Source of the DNA: Rhizobium leguminosarum
GTDB lineage: Bacteria > Pseudomonadota > Alphaproteobacteria > Rhizobiales > Rhizobiaceae
Direction of reading: 5' to 3'
DNA: 64,000 nucleotides
NCBI RefSeq assembly: GCF_001652265.1
Contig: NZ_LWBS01000165.1
Span: 34,759-98,758 of the forward strand
Below the pieces are notes generated by a model. It saw only the letters and a list, made by a program, of their open reading frames with translations. It did no database searches and was not told where the DNA came from. The translations under genes and the position numbers were made by a program. Positions 25,789 through 34,900 of this stretch are shown in pieces. Position 1 is the first letter of the stretch. Each line of letters begins with the position of its first letter.

Positions 25789-26775
25789 ATGCTTGGCTAT
25801 ATCTTCAAGCGCGTGCTCTACATGATCCCGACCTTGTTTGGCATGTCGCTGATCTCGTTCCTGATCATCCAGCTGCCGCCGGGTGACTATCTGACGTCGA
25901 TGATCGCCACCATGAGCGACAGCGGCCAGACCGTCGATCCCGCGCAGATCGAACGGCTGAAGGAAATCTACGGCTTCGACGATCCCTTCTATATCCAATA
26001 TTTGAAATGGATCTGGGGCATCGTCAGCCGCGGCGACTTCGGCTACTCCTTCGAGTGGGGCCAGCCCGTCTCCGGGCTGATCTGGGCGCGTATGGGCTCG
26101 ACGCTGGTGATCTCGCTCTTGAGCCTGCTCTTCGTCTGGATCGTAGCGCTGCCGATCGGCATCTATTCCGCCGTCCGCCGCCACTCCGTCGGCGACCATG
26201 TCTTTACCTTCCTCGGCTTCATCGGCCTTGCTGTGCCGAACTTCATTCTGGCGCTGACTCTGATGTACATCGCCTATAAATATCTCGGCCAGAGCGTCGG
26301 CGGGCTGATCTCGCAGGAATATGCCGAGGCGCCCTGGAGCCTCGCCAAGGTCGGCGATTTCCTCGCCCATCTCTGGATCCCGATCATCATCATCGGCGCA
26401 TCCGGAACGGCAGCGATGATCCGCATCCTGCGCGCCAACCTGACCGACGAGCTGCACAAGCCTTATGTCGTCACCGCCCGCGCCAAGGGACTGCCGGAAT
26501 ACAAGGTCATCTTGAAATATCCGGTCAGAATCGCGCTCAATCCCTTCGTCTCGGCGATCGGCTGGGTGCTGCCGCATCTCGTCTCCGGCGTGACGATCAC
26601 CGCCATCGTGCTGAATCTTCCGACCGCAGGTCCCCTGCTTTTCCGCGCGCTGATCTCGCAGGACATGTATCTCGCCGGCAGCTTCATCCTGCTATTGAGC
26701 GCGCTGACCCTTGTCGGCATGCTGCTGTCGGATCTGCTGCTGGCGCTGCTCGATCCGCGCATCCGGTTCAATTGA
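25789..26775 (+). CDS. ABC transporter permease (DppB/OppB type)
   Basis: 328-residue inner-membrane permease of the peptide/oligosaccharide class. It begins MLGYIFKRVLYMIPTLFGMS, the typical OppB first helix, followed by a periplasmic loop and five more helices. An EAA-type cytoplasmic loop reads TARAKGLPEYKVILKYPVR. GGGAGGAG precedes the ATG. It pairs with the OppC-type permease 10 bases downstream. Confidence 0.93.
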   Translation: MLGYIFKRVLYMIPTLFGMSLISFLIIQLPPGDYLTSMIATMSDSGQTVDPAQIERLKEIYGFDDPFYIQYLKWIWGIVSRGDFGYSFEWGQPVSGLIWARMGSTLVISLLSLLFVWIVALPIGIYSAVRRHSVGDHVFTFLGFIGLAVPNFILALTLMYIAYKYLGQSVGGLISQEYAEAPWSLAKVGDFLAHLWIPIIIIGASGTAAMIRILRANLTDELHKPYVVTARAKGLPEYKVILKYPVRIALNPFVSAIGWVLPHLVSGVTITAIVLNLPTAGPLLFRALISQDMYLAGSFILLLSALTLVGMLLSDLLLALLDPRIRFN

Positions 26776-26785
26776 GGGGAATGCG

Positions 26786-27976
26786 ATGAGCACGCACGAA
26801 ACCTTCGGAGCGCATGCTGGTCCGCTTCACACCGTTGCCGATGGTCCCTCGATCAGCCCGCTGAAACAGGGCAAGACTGTCTCGACCGCTGCGATCAGCC
26901 CCTGGCGACTGGTTGCCGGCAAACTGATCCGCCAGAAGGTGGCGATGGTGGCCGGCGCGATCATCCTCTTCCTCTATCTGGTCGGCCTCTTCGCCGAATT
27001 CCTGGCGCCGGCTTTGCCGATGACCTCGCGGCCGCAATATACCTATGCCCCGCCGCAGGGCCTCAGCTTCTTCGTCGAAAAACCGGACGGCAGTTCGGAG
27101 TTCAATTTCCACGTGAAGGGCTACAAGGTCGAGATCGACAAGGTGGCGCTGCGCCGCACCTTCGTCGTCGACGATACCAAGGTTGTCCCAATCGGCTTCT
27201 TCGTCAAAGGCGCGGCCTATGATCTCTGGGGCCTGATCCCGATGAACCGCCACCTGATCGGCCCCCTCAACCAGAATGACCCGATGTATCTGCTCGGCGC
27301 CGACCGGCTCGGCCGCGACGTCTTCTCGCGCCTCGTCTACGGCACCCGCGTATCCATGTCGATCGGCCTCGTCGGCGTCGCCATGTCGCTGATATTGGGC
27401 GTTGTACTCGGCTCGATCTCCGGCTTCTACGGTGGCTGGGTGGATACGCTGATCCAGCGCGTCATCGAGGTCGTCAGCGCCATGCCGACCATCCCGCTGT
27501 GGCTCGGCCTGGCGGCGGCGATCCCGCTGACATGGTCGCCGGTCAATGTCTATTTCGTCATAACGATCATCGTCTCGCTGCTCGGCTGGACTAGCCTGGC
27601 TCGGGAGGTGCGCGGCCGGTTCCTGGCGCTGCGCAGCGAGGATTTCGTCGTCGCCGCCCGGCTCGACGGATCGAGCGAAGCGCGGCTGATCTTCCGCCAC
27701 ATCCTGCCGTCGCTGACCAGCCATATCCTTGCGGTCGTGACGCTGGCCGTGCCGACCATGATCGTCGCCGAGACCTCGCTTTCCTTCCTCGGCATCGGTC
27801 TCAAGCCGCCGGTTGTCAGCTGGGGCGTGCTGCTGCAGGACGCCCAGAACATCCGCACGGTCGCCACCGCGCCGTGGCTCCTGATCTGGCCATCACTCGC
27901 GGTCGTCGTCGCCGTCCTGTCCTTCAATTTCTTCGGCGACGGCCTGCGCGATGCCGCCGACCCCTATGACAATTGA
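26786..27976 (+). CDS. ABC transporter permease (DppC/OppC type)
   Basis: 396-residue permease. A hydrophilic N-terminus precedes the first helix (KVAMVAGAIILFLYLVGLF). A large periplasmic insertion follows that is longer than in Opp peptide permeases (about residues 80-165). The core has five helices and the EAA loop AARLDGSSEARLIFRHILPS. The ATG at 26786 follows GAGGGGAA, and the longer frame overlaps the previous gene. It is the partner of the permease at 25789. Confidence 0.92.
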   Translation: MSTHETFGAHAGPLHTVADGPSISPLKQGKTVSTAAISPWRLVAGKLIRQKVAMVAGAIILFLYLVGLFAEFLAPALPMTSRPQYTYAPPQGLSFFVEKPDGSSEFNFHVKGYKVEIDKVALRRTFVVDDTKVVPIGFFVKGAAYDLWGLIPMNRHLIGPLNQNDPMYLLGADRLGRDVFSRLVYGTRVSMSIGLVGVAMSLILGVVLGSISGFYGGWVDTLIQRVIEVVSAMPTIPLWLGLAAAIPLTWSPVNVYFVITIIVSLLGWTSLAREVRGRFLALRSEDFVVAARLDGSSEARLIFRHILPSLTSHILAVVTLAVPTMIVAETSLSFLGIGLKPPVVSWGVLLQDAQNIRTVATAPWLLIWPSLAVVVAVLSFNFFGDGLRDAADPYDN

Positions 27977-27986
27977 GGAGGAAACC

Positions 27987-29696
27987 ATGACCGATCTTTC
28001 AGACGACATCGTTCTCTCCGTCGAAAACCTCTCGATCGATTTCAGGCTGCGCACCCACATCCTGCACGCCGTCGAAAATGTCAGCTTCGAGCTGAAACGC
28101 GGCCAGACGCTCTGCCTCGTCGGCGAAAGCGGCTCCGGTAAAAGCGTCACCGCCCGCTCGCTGCTGCAGATCCTCGACAGCCCCGGCAGCATCGTTTCCG
28201 GCCGCATCCTGCTCAACAACGGCGACGGCATCACCGACATCGCCGCCCTCAAGCCGTCGGATCGGGCAATGCGCGCCATCCGCGGCCGCCGCATCGGCCT
28301 GATCTTCCAGGAGCCGATGAGCTCGCTGTCACCGGTCCACGCCATCGGCTCGCAGATCATCGAGGCGGTGCGCCTGCACAGCAATCTCGACCAGCGCGCC
28401 GCCCGCGAAAGGACCATAGAGCTGCTGCGCCAGGTCGAAATTCCGAACCCGGACAAGATGGTTGACCGCTACACCTTCGAGTTCTCCGGCGGCATGCGCC
28501 AGCGCGCCATGATCGCCATGGCGCTTGCCGGCAATCCCGATGTTCTCATCGCCGACGAGCCGACGACGGCGCTCGACGTCACCACCCAGGCCGAGATCCT
28601 CGACCTGATCAAACGCCTGCAGGTCGAGCGCGGCATGGCCATGCTGCTCATCACCCATGATATGGGGATCGTCGCCGAAGTGGCAGACGACGTCGCCGTC
28701 ATGCGCTTCGGCCGTGTCGTCGAGCACGGACCGGTGGATGCGATCTACTATGCCGCCGAACATCCCTATACCCGCCAACTGCTCGCCTCGACAGTCAAGC
28801 TCACGCATCAGGTCGAAGGCCGGCTGCCCGCCGTGGCGCTGTCGCCGGAGGCACCGCAGCCGATCCTGTCCGTCCGCAACCTCAGTAAGATCTATGGCTG
28901 GCACGGCAAATCAAACACGCTGCGCGCCGTCGACGACGCCAGCTTCGATCTTTATCCCGGCGAAAACCTCGGCATCGTCGGCGAAAGCGGCTCCGGCAAG
29001 ACGACGCTCGGCCGGCTCATCCTGCGCACCGTCGAGCCGACATCGGGCAGCATCAGCTATCGCGACAAGGACGGTAGCGAGATCGATGTTACGAAACTCA
29101 CCAAGCGCGAACTCCGCACTTTCCACCGCGAAGTCCGCCTGGTCTTCCAGGACCCTTTCGCATCGCTCAATCCGCGCATGACCGTCAAGGAAGTGATCGG
29201 CGATCCGCTTGTTGTCAACGGGCTGGCCAAGGGCAAGGCACTGGAGGACCGCGTCGCCGAACTGATGCGTCTGGTCGGCCTCGATCCGATGGGCATGGAG
29301 CGTTATCCGCATGCCTTCTCCGGCGGCCAGCGCCAGCGCATCGGCATCGCCCGCGCCCTTGCGCTCGATCCGCGCATCATCATCGCCGACGAGGCAACGT
29401 CGGCACTCGACGTCTCGATCCGCAGCCAGATCCTCGACCTGCTGCTCGATATCCGCCAGCGGTTGAACCTGAGCTTCATCTTCATCTCCCACGACATTTC
29501 GGTCGTCCGTTATTTCTGCGATCGCGTGGCTGTCATGCATCGTGGCAAAATCGTCGAACTTGGGGAGGCCGAACAGATCTGCACCGCTCCCGAGGAGGCC
29601 TACACGAAGAGCCTCATATCAGCCGTTCCCAATCCCGACCCCCGCGACAAGCGCATGCTGCACCGGCATCGTTTCGTCGTGCCTGCCAATACTTAA
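27987..29696 (+). CDS. Fused double ABC ATPase (DppD-DppF type)
   Basis: 569-residue cytoplasmic ATPase with two complete nucleotide-binding domains in one chain. The first has Walker A GESGSGKS and signature FSGGMRQRA; the second has Walker [10 protein letters not shown] and signature FSGGQRQRI. Opp-type systems usually encode these as two proteins, and fused forms are common in Rhizobiales. GAGGAGG precedes the ATG at 27987, 10 bases after the permease stop. Both cassettes look active, and it completes the importer. Confidence 0.94.
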   Translation: MTDLSDDIVLSVENLSIDFRLRTHILHAVENVSFELKRGQTLCLVGESGSGKSVTARSLLQILDSPGSIVSGRILLNNGDGITDIAALKPSDRAMRAIRGRRIGLIFQEPMSSLSPVHAIGSQIIEAVRLHSNLDQRAARERTIELLRQVEIPNPDKMVDRYTFEFSGGMRQRAMIAMALAGNPDVLIADEPTTALDVTTQAEILDLIKRLQVERGMAMLLITHDMGIVAEVADDVAVMRFGRVVEHGPVDAIYYAAEHPYTRQLLASTVKLTHQVEGRLPAVALSPEAPQPILSVRNLSKIYGWHGKSNTLRAVDDASFDLYPGENLGIVGESGSGKTTLGRLILRTVEPTSGSISYRDKDGSEIDVTKLTKRELRTFHREVRLVFQDPFASLNPRMTVKEVIGDPLVVNGLAKGKALEDRVAELMRLVGLDPMGMERYPHAFSGGQRQRIGIARALALDPRIIIADEATSALDVSIRSQILDLLLDIRQRLNLSFIFISHDISVVRYFCDRVAVMHRGKIVELGEAEQICTAPEEAYTKSLISAVPNPDPRDKRMLHRHRFVVPANT

Positions 29697-29706
29697 GGAC
29701 GATCCC

Positions 29707-30501
29707 GTGCCGAAATTTTCTGCCAACCTTTCCTTTCTCTACCAGGACCTGCCCTTTCTCGACCGCTTCACGGCAGCCGCAAAGGACGGCTTCGGCGCCC
29801 TCGAATATCTCGGCCCCTATTCCGAACCGAAGGAGAAGGTCGCCGAGGCGCTGAAAGCGAGCGGCCTGAAACAGGCGCTCTTCAACGTACCATCAGGCGA
29901 CTGGGCCGGCGGCGAGCGCGGCATCGCCTGCCTGCCGGAGCGCGTAGAGGAGTTCCGCAACGGAGTCGTGCAGGCGCTCGATTATGCCGCAGCGCTCGAT
30001 TGCCGGCAGGTGAATGTCATCTCCGGCCTGGTGCCGAAGGATGCGGGCCTTCAAACGCTGGAAACGGTGCTGGTCGACAATCTGAAATATGCTGCAAAGC
30101 GTTGTGCCGACGCCGGCGTCAAGCTGCTGGTCGAGCCGATCAACCTGCGCGATATTCCTGGCTTCTTCCTGTCGACCACCGCTGATGCCGAACGCATTCT
30201 CGACCGGGTCGGCTCGGACAATCTCTACATCCAGTATGATTTCTACCACATGCAGATCATGCAGGGCGACCTGGTCCCCACCTTCATCCGGCTGAAGGAG
30301 AAGATCGCCCATGTCCAGATCGCCGACAATCCCGGCCGGGGCGAACCCGGCACCGGCGAGATCAATTACGGTTTCATCCTCTCCGAGCTTGATCGCATCG
30401 GCTACGACGGCTGGATCGGCTGCGAGTACAAGCCGAAATCCGGCACCAGCGAAGGCCTCGGCTGGATGAAACCCTATCTGAAGTCAGCGAGGACAGCATG
30501 A
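29707..30501 (+). CDS. hyi: Hydroxypyruvate isomerase
   Basis: 264-residue TIM-barrel enzyme that interconverts hydroxypyruvate and tartronate semialdehyde. It matches E. coli Hyi closely throughout: FSANLSFLY at the start, PSGDWAGGERGIACLP, VEPINLRDIPGFFL, IQYDFYHMQIMQGD, ADNPGRGEPGTGEINY and GCEYKP. Initiation is at GTG 29707, with AAGGA 8 bases upstream; the longer frame lies in the ATPase gene. The next gene overlaps by 4 bases and encodes the reductase for the product, so the pair feeds C3 acids to glycerate. Confidence 0.93.
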   Translation: MPKFSANLSFLYQDLPFLDRFTAAAKDGFGALEYLGPYSEPKEKVAEALKASGLKQALFNVPSGDWAGGERGIACLPERVEEFRNGVVQALDYAAALDCRQVNVISGLVPKDAGLQTLETVLVDNLKYAAKRCADAGVKLLVEPINLRDIPGFFLSTTADAERILDRVGSDNLYIQYDFYHMQIMQGDLVPTFIRLKEKIAHVQIADNPGRGEPGTGEINYGFILSELDRIGYDGWIGCEYKPKSGTSEGLGWMKPYLKSARTA

Positions 30502-31373
30502 ACATCGGATTTATCGGACTGGGCGTCATGGGCCGCCCGATGGCGGAACACCTGATCGACGCCAGCCACACGCTGCATCTGAGCCGCGTGAAGGAAACCT
30601 CGCAGCATCTCGTCGACAAGGGCGGCAAAGCCGCCGCCAGCGCCAGGGCGGTGGCGCACGCTTCCGACATCGTCATCCTGATGCTGCCGGATACACCAGA
30701 TGTCGAGGCGGTGCTGTTCGGCGAAGAAGGCGTGGCGTCGGGGCTTACGGAAGGCAAGCTGGTTATCGACATGAGCTCGATCTCGCCGGTCGCCACCAAG
30801 GCTTTCGCCAAACGCATCGAAGCGCTCGGCTGCGATTATCTCGATGCTCCGGTCTCCGGCGGCGAGGTCGGCGCCAAGGCCGCCTCGCTGACGATCATGG
30901 TCGGCGGCAAGGAGCAGGCTTTCGAACGCGCCAAACCGCTTTTCGAGAAGATGGGCAAGAACATCACTCATGTCGGCGGCAGCGGCGACGGGCAGACGGC
31001 GAAGGTCGCCAACCAGATCATCGTCGGGCTGACGATCGAGGCGGTTGCCGAAGCGCTGCTGTTTGCCAAGCGTGCCGGCGCCGATCCGGCCAAGGTGCGC
31101 AACGCGCTGATGGGCGGCTTTGCTTCATCGCGCATCCTCGAAGTGCATGGCGAGCGCATGGTCAAGGAGACCTTCGAGCCCGGCTTCCGCATCCGCCTGC
31201 ACCGCAAGGACATGACGCTTGCCGTCGATGCCGCCCGCGCACTCGATCTGTCGCTGCCGAACACGGCCGCCACGCAGCAACTGATGAAGGCCGCGATCGC
31301 CAATGGTGACGGTGAACGCGACCATTCCGCCCTCATCCGCACCCTGGAACTCGTCGCCGGAGGACCGCGCTAA
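30498..31373 (+). CDS. garR: 2-hydroxy-3-oxopropionate (tartronate semialdehyde) reductase
   Basis: 291-residue NAD-dependent beta-hydroxyacid dehydrogenase. It has the N-terminal dinucleotide motif GFIGLGVMGRPMA, the substrate-binding motif DAPVSGGEVGA and the catalytic-lysine region GDGQTAKVANQ. The family uses tartronate semialdehyde, 3-hydroxyisobutyrate or similar acids; coupling to hyi (ATGA overlap) favours the first. It closes this transcription block, since a RIME follows the stop directly. It converts tartronate semialdehyde to glycerate in the cytoplasm. Confidence 0.9.
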   Translation: MNIGFIGLGVMGRPMAEHLIDASHTLHLSRVKETSQHLVDKGGKAAASARAVAHASDIVILMLPDTPDVEAVLFGEEGVASGLTEGKLVIDMSSISPVATKAFAKRIEALGCDYLDAPVSGGEVGAKAASLTIMVGGKEQAFERAKPLFEKMGKNITHVGGSGDGQTAKVANQIIVGLTIEAVAEALLFAKRAGADPAKVRNALMGGFASSRILEVHGERMVKETFEPGFRIRLHRKDMTLAVDAARALDLSLPNTAATQQLMKAAIANGDGERDHSALIRTLELVAGGPR

Positions 31374-31480
31374 AGCATGTCGCGCAAAAGTGTGCAGCGG
31401 TTTTGCGACAACGACATGCGTAGAAACAAAGACCTAAAGCGCGAGGAGCGAATCTGAAAGATCGCGACGCGCTTTAGATC
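31374..31480. repeat. RIME-type two-palindrome intergenic element, copy 1
   Basis: The element starts just after the garR stop. Palindrome one has GCATGTCG (31375-31382) and CGACATGC (31412-31419) with inner GCAAAA/TTTTGC. Palindrome two has CTAAAGCGCG (31434-31443) and CGCGCTTTAG (31468-31477). Overall size of about 105 bases and two dyads match the rhizobial intergenic mosaic element (RIME). A near-identical copy is at 37862-37968. The remainder of the gap to 31585 would carry any promoter for the GH42 gene. Confidence 0.8.
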
Positions 31481-31585
31481 AACGCTTTTTAGAACAACCG
31501 GACGACATCTTCGATTGCCGACTGCCGGAGCCTTCTTTCCGGACGGCGAAGCCATGTCCGGGCATCGATAGAGAAGGACAGGAAA

Positions 31586-33688
31586 ATGCTCAACAAAGAT
31601 ATCCAGCTGCCCTACGGCGCCGTCTATTTCCGCAAGTCGAATCCGCCCCGCGAGGATTGGGAACGCGACTACGCCACCGCTGGGCAAGACGGCCTTAACA
31701 TCTTCCGCCACTGGTTCATGTGGAGCGCGATCGAAACCGCCCCCGGCGTCTATGATTGGGAGGAATATGACCGCCAGATGGATCTTGCCGCCGCAAACGG
31801 CATCAAGACCGTTATCGCCGAGCTGATTCATGCCGTGCCCGACTGGGCGGTACGCAAATACGCTCATGCATTGCAGGTCAATGCCGACGGCACCAAACTC
31901 GGTTCCTATATGGGTGTGTCGTCGGCAACCGGCGGCTTCTCCAACAATGGTGGCGGCGCCGGCGCCCTGACGCTGAACTGCCCCGAAGTGAAGGAAGCAG
32001 CGGGCAAGTTCCTGACCGCGCTCTCCACCCGCTACAAGGATCATCCGGCGATCTATGGCTATGACGTGTGGAACGAGTGCAACTATTCCGCCGATGTCGA
32101 TTACAGCCCCTATGCCAAGGCTACCTTTCGCAAATGGCTCGAAAAGAAATACGGCAGCCTGAAGGTTCTGGCCAAGGCCTGGTACCGCTACAGCTATGCC
32201 GAATGGGACGATGTCGAACCGCCGGTGCACATGGCACCCTACCCCGAATGCATCGACTGGCTGCAGTTCAAGCGCGACAATTTCTACGACCAGATGCAGT
32301 GGCGCATCGACACGATCCGCGCCGTCGACCAGAAGCACACCATCGTTGCCCACGGCATATCCGGCGCAATTCCCAACATGGCGGCCAACGGCTGCGACGA
32401 CTGGCTCGCCGCCTCCAAGGTCGAGGTTTACGGCTTCACCTGGATCCAGGCCCGCAAGGGGTCGGAAGCCTGGAAGAACTGGTATGGCGTCGACATCAAC
32501 CGTGCCGCCGCCCGCGGCAAGCCCTTCTGGCATGCCGAACGCCAGGGCGGCCCGCTCTGGCTGCAGCCGCAGGTGATCGGCCGCGACAAGGAAGACGGCC
32601 GCGTCGCCGAGCCCGAGGATATCCGTCTCTGGAGCATGACCTCGCTTGCCGGCGGCGCCCGCGGCGTGATCAATCTGCGCTGGCGCCCGCTGCTCGACGG
32701 TCCGCTCTTCGGCGCTTTCGGCTCCTACGGCATGGACGGCTCGCGCACGCCGCGCTCCGACATGGCAAGCGCTATGGCGAAATGGGCAAACGACAAGGCG
32801 CAAGGCCCCCTCTGGGAGGCAAAGCCCGTGCGCGGCGAGGTCGGCATCGTTGTCGTTCGCGAAACGCAGGAGTTCGATTATCTGCTGAACCACGACCGCA
32901 AGGAAAAGCCCTATCCCGAAGCCATGTGGGGCGCCTATCGCGCCTTCCTCGAAAATGGCGTGCAGCCGGACTGGGTGCATATCGACGACATCGCAGCCTA
33001 TGATTTCCTCTATTTCCCCTATCCGATCATGTTCACATCGGAGCAGGCGAAACGTCTGAAAGCCTGGGTCGAAAATGGCGGCACGCTGATTGCCGAAGCA
33101 TGCCCCGGCTATTTCGGCGATCGTGGTCATGTCGGCACCGTGCAGCCGAACATGGGCCTCGACGAGGTCTTCGGCGCGCGCGAGGAGGAAGTCGAATTCA
33201 TGCCCGATATCGGCGACCGCATCCGTTTCGATCTCGACGGCGCGGCGGTCGACGGTGGCGGCTTCCTGCAGTCTTATCGGTTGACCGGCGGAACGGGACG
33301 CGGCCACTTCACCGACGGTCGTCTTGCCGTGGTCGAAAACGCCTATGGCAAGGGCCGCACGCTGCTGATCGGCACCAATCCTTCAGTTGCCTATTACCGC
33401 ACCCAGGGAAAGGCGAACGGCGCCTTCTTCGCGGAGCTATTGAGATGGAGTGGGAAGAAGCGCCATGTGACGCTGTCGAATACCGCACTCTTCGCCCGTA
33501 TCCACGAGGGAGAAAAGGGCAGCTTCCTCTGGCTCGTCAATCCGACGAGAACGGCGCAGAAGACCGAGGTGACGCTAGCCGAAGGAGCGCTTGCGCAAAG
33601 CCAGGCAGTCTGGCCGATCGACCATATCGGCAATAGTGGCATCGAGGTGCCGCCGCGCGATGTGCTGATCCTGCCGCTCGATAGCTGA
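31586..33688 (+). CDS. GH42 beta-galactosidase
   Basis: 700-residue cytoplasmic glycosidase. The TIM-barrel domain has the acid/base Glu164 in VWNECNY and the nucleophile Glu318 in FWHAERQGG. A trimerisation domain (FPYPIMFTSEQAKRLKAWVENGG) and a short C-terminal beta domain follow. The zinc-site cysteines of some thermophilic GH42 enzymes are absent. GAAGGACAGG precedes the ATG. It lies behind a RIME after garR, so it may be read from the same operon or from its own promoter. It should release galactose or a related sugar from the imported glycoside. Confidence 0.92.
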   Translation: MLNKDIQLPYGAVYFRKSNPPREDWERDYATAGQDGLNIFRHWFMWSAIETAPGVYDWEEYDRQMDLAAANGIKTVIAELIHAVPDWAVRKYAHALQVNADGTKLGSYMGVSSATGGFSNNGGGAGALTLNCPEVKEAAGKFLTALSTRYKDHPAIYGYDVWNECNYSADVDYSPYAKATFRKWLEKKYGSLKVLAKAWYRYSYAEWDDVEPPVHMAPYPECIDWLQFKRDNFYDQMQWRIDTIRAVDQKHTIVAHGISGAIPNMAANGCDDWLAASKVEVYGFTWIQARKGSEAWKNWYGVDINRAAARGKPFWHAERQGGPLWLQPQVIGRDKEDGRVAEPEDIRLWSMTSLAGGARGVINLRWRPLLDGPLFGAFGSYGMDGSRTPRSDMASAMAKWANDKAQGPLWEAKPVRGEVGIVVVRETQEFDYLLNHDRKEKPYPEAMWGAYRAFLENGVQPDWVHIDDIAAYDFLYFPYPIMFTSEQAKRLKAWVENGGTLIAEACPGYFGDRGHVGTVQPNMGLDEVFGAREEEVEFMPDIGDRIRFDLDGAAVDGGGFLQSYRLTGGTGRGHFTDGRLAVVENAYGKGRTLLIGTNPSVAYYRTQGKANGAFFAELLRWSGKKRHVTLSNTALFARIHEGEKGSFLWLVNPTRTAQKTEVTLAEGALAQSQAVWPIDHIGNSGIEVPPRDVLILPLDS

Positions 33689-33692
33689 AACT

Positions 33693-34235
33693 TCAGGATG
33701 CGGATGAACTGGCGCCTTCGGCAAAGGCTTCAAGCTCGGGATCGAAATCGACCTCGACGACATTGTTGAAGACGGCGGTCGCCAGCATGATGCCGGCAAA
33801 GGCGACGAGATCGACGAGCACCTTGGTCTCGTAGCGCTGTTTCAGCTTCGCCCAGAGTTCGGCGGGAACAGCGTTGGAATCGGTAATGATCGCCTTACCG
33901 AAAGCGTTCAGCAGCGCTTCCTCTTCGGAAAGCTCCAGCGCGTCGGGATTGAAACCGTTGTTGATCAGAGCCCGGCGAAAGAAGGTGATGGCGATCTTCG
34001 ATTTCGCCGCCTTCGAGATCGCATGCGAGAAAATCCAGATCGCCCGTTCGTTGATCGCAGGATCGAGCTCGGCCCGCAGCGTGAACCATTCGGCATAGAT
34101 GCGGTGGGCGGCCGGCGAATGCAGCAGCGTCCGCTTCATGTTGGTCATGCGCCCGCGCAGCCTGACTTCTTCGTCATGCGCCGCACGGATCTCTTCCGAA
34201 GCGGTGTCGTAGTCGATTTGCGGGAGGTGGCTCAT
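33693..34235 (-). CDS. Carboxymuconolactone decarboxylase-like protein without cysteines
   Basis: 180-residue all-alpha protein resembling the AhpD/CMD family: ERAIWIFSHAISKAAKSKIA corresponds to the core helix and NNGFNPDALELSEEEALLNAF to the conserved following segment. Peroxidase members need a CxxC pair in the core helix, but this protein has no cysteine at all, so alkylhydroperoxidase activity is unlikely. The start at 34235 has AAGGA 8 bases upstream. It is convergent with the GH42 gene and divergent from the cupin gene. The function is unknown. Confidence 0.8.
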   Translation of the reverse strand: MSHLPQIDYDTASEEIRAAHDEEVRLRGRMTNMKRTLLHSPAAHRIYAEWFTLRAELDPAINERAIWIFSHAISKAAKSKIAITFFRRALINNGFNPDALELSEEEALLNAFGKAIITDSNAVPAELWAKLKQRYETKVLVDLVAFAGIMLATAVFNNVVEVDFDPELEAFAEGASSSAS

Positions 34236-34353
34236 CGGGCCGGTCCTTTCCTTCACAGAAGCTATCGGGGCGCTACGGTTGCGCAGCGGCAAATCCGCTT
34301 GGCCGCCGCCCGGCTCCCGCTTAGACTGATCAGATCGAAGCTGGAGGCAAGGC

Positions 34354-34827
34354 ATGAGCGACGACCACGAGCATCATCATGTCGACTGGCGGGACCATGG
34401 CGTCAAGGTCATCCCCGGCAATTCGCTCGATCCGAACACCGCGCAGACGCCGGGCATGAACCGCGCGACGGCGATCAACAATGCGCGCGCCGGTGCCGAG
34501 AAGATCTGGGCCGGCACGGTGACGATCCATGCCAATGCCAAAACCGGCGCCCATCACCACGGGGATCTCGAAAGCATCATCTACGTGGTCAAGGGCAAGG
34601 CCCGCATGCGCTGGGGCGAACATCTGGAATATACCGCCGAGGCCGGCCCAGGCGACTTCATCTATGTTCCGCCCTATGTGCCGCATCAGGAGATCAACGC
34701 CAGCCGCGGCGAGACGCTGGAATGCGTTCTCGTCCGCTCAGGCCAGGAACCGGTCGTCGTCAACCTCGACATCGAGCCAGTCGAAAAGCCGGAGGACGTC
34801 GCGTGGATCGACCCGATCCATCGTTAG
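34354..34827 (+). CDS. Single-domain cupin protein
   Basis: 157-residue protein with a cupin barrel. Motif 1 is AHHHGDLESIIYVVKGKARM, with three consecutive His and a Glu as probable metal ligands. Motif 2 is PGDFIYVPPYVPHQEIN, with the fourth ligand His. The N-terminus has the short metal-rich DDHEHHHVDW. GGAGGCAAGGC precedes the ATG. Relatives bind small ligands or isomerise sugars, and no substrate can be assigned. It is divergent from the CMD-like gene, separated by 118 bases. Confidence 0.85.
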   Translation: MSDDHEHHHVDWRDHGVKVIPGNSLDPNTAQTPGMNRATAINNARAGAEKIWAGTVTIHANAKTGAHHHGDLESIIYVVKGKARMRWGEHLEYTAEAGPGDFIYVPPYVPHQEINASRGETLECVLVRSGQEPVVVNLDIEPVEKPEDVAWIDPIHR

Positions 34828-34847
34828 AGCAATTCACGGTCGAGCAA

Positions 34848-34868
34848 GCGGCTGACATCCTCAGCCGC
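34848..34868. terminator. Hairpin between convergent cupin and ugpC genes
   Basis: GCGGCTGA (34848-34855) and TCAGCCGC (34861-34868) form a perfect 8-base stem with loop CATCC. It sits between the cupin stop and the convergent ugpC stop. Outer bases TTAGAGC/CTCTCTAA can add pairing. No clear T-run follows on either side, but the position suits a bidirectional terminator. Confidence 0.5.
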
Positions 34869-34900
34869 CGAACGCTCTCTAAGGATCGTCGCAGACCGCT

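Noticed and set aside
23423..25789. A 788-codon minus-strand frame opposite the GHL6-like gene
   Set aside because: Long antisense frames are common in GC-rich DNA. The product shows only His/Asp/Glu/Arg-rich shadow sequence, while the plus strand encodes a recognisable enzyme.
31374..31480. Reading the paired palindromes as a CRISPR array or transposon end
   Set aside because: There are only two dyads of different sequence, no regular repeats and spacers, and no transposase or cas gene nearby; the copy at 37862 shows it is a dispersed intergenic element.
31370..33307. A 645-codon minus-strand frame opposite the GH42 gene
   Set aside because: Antisense shadow; the plus-strand protein has both GH42 catalytic glutamates in place.
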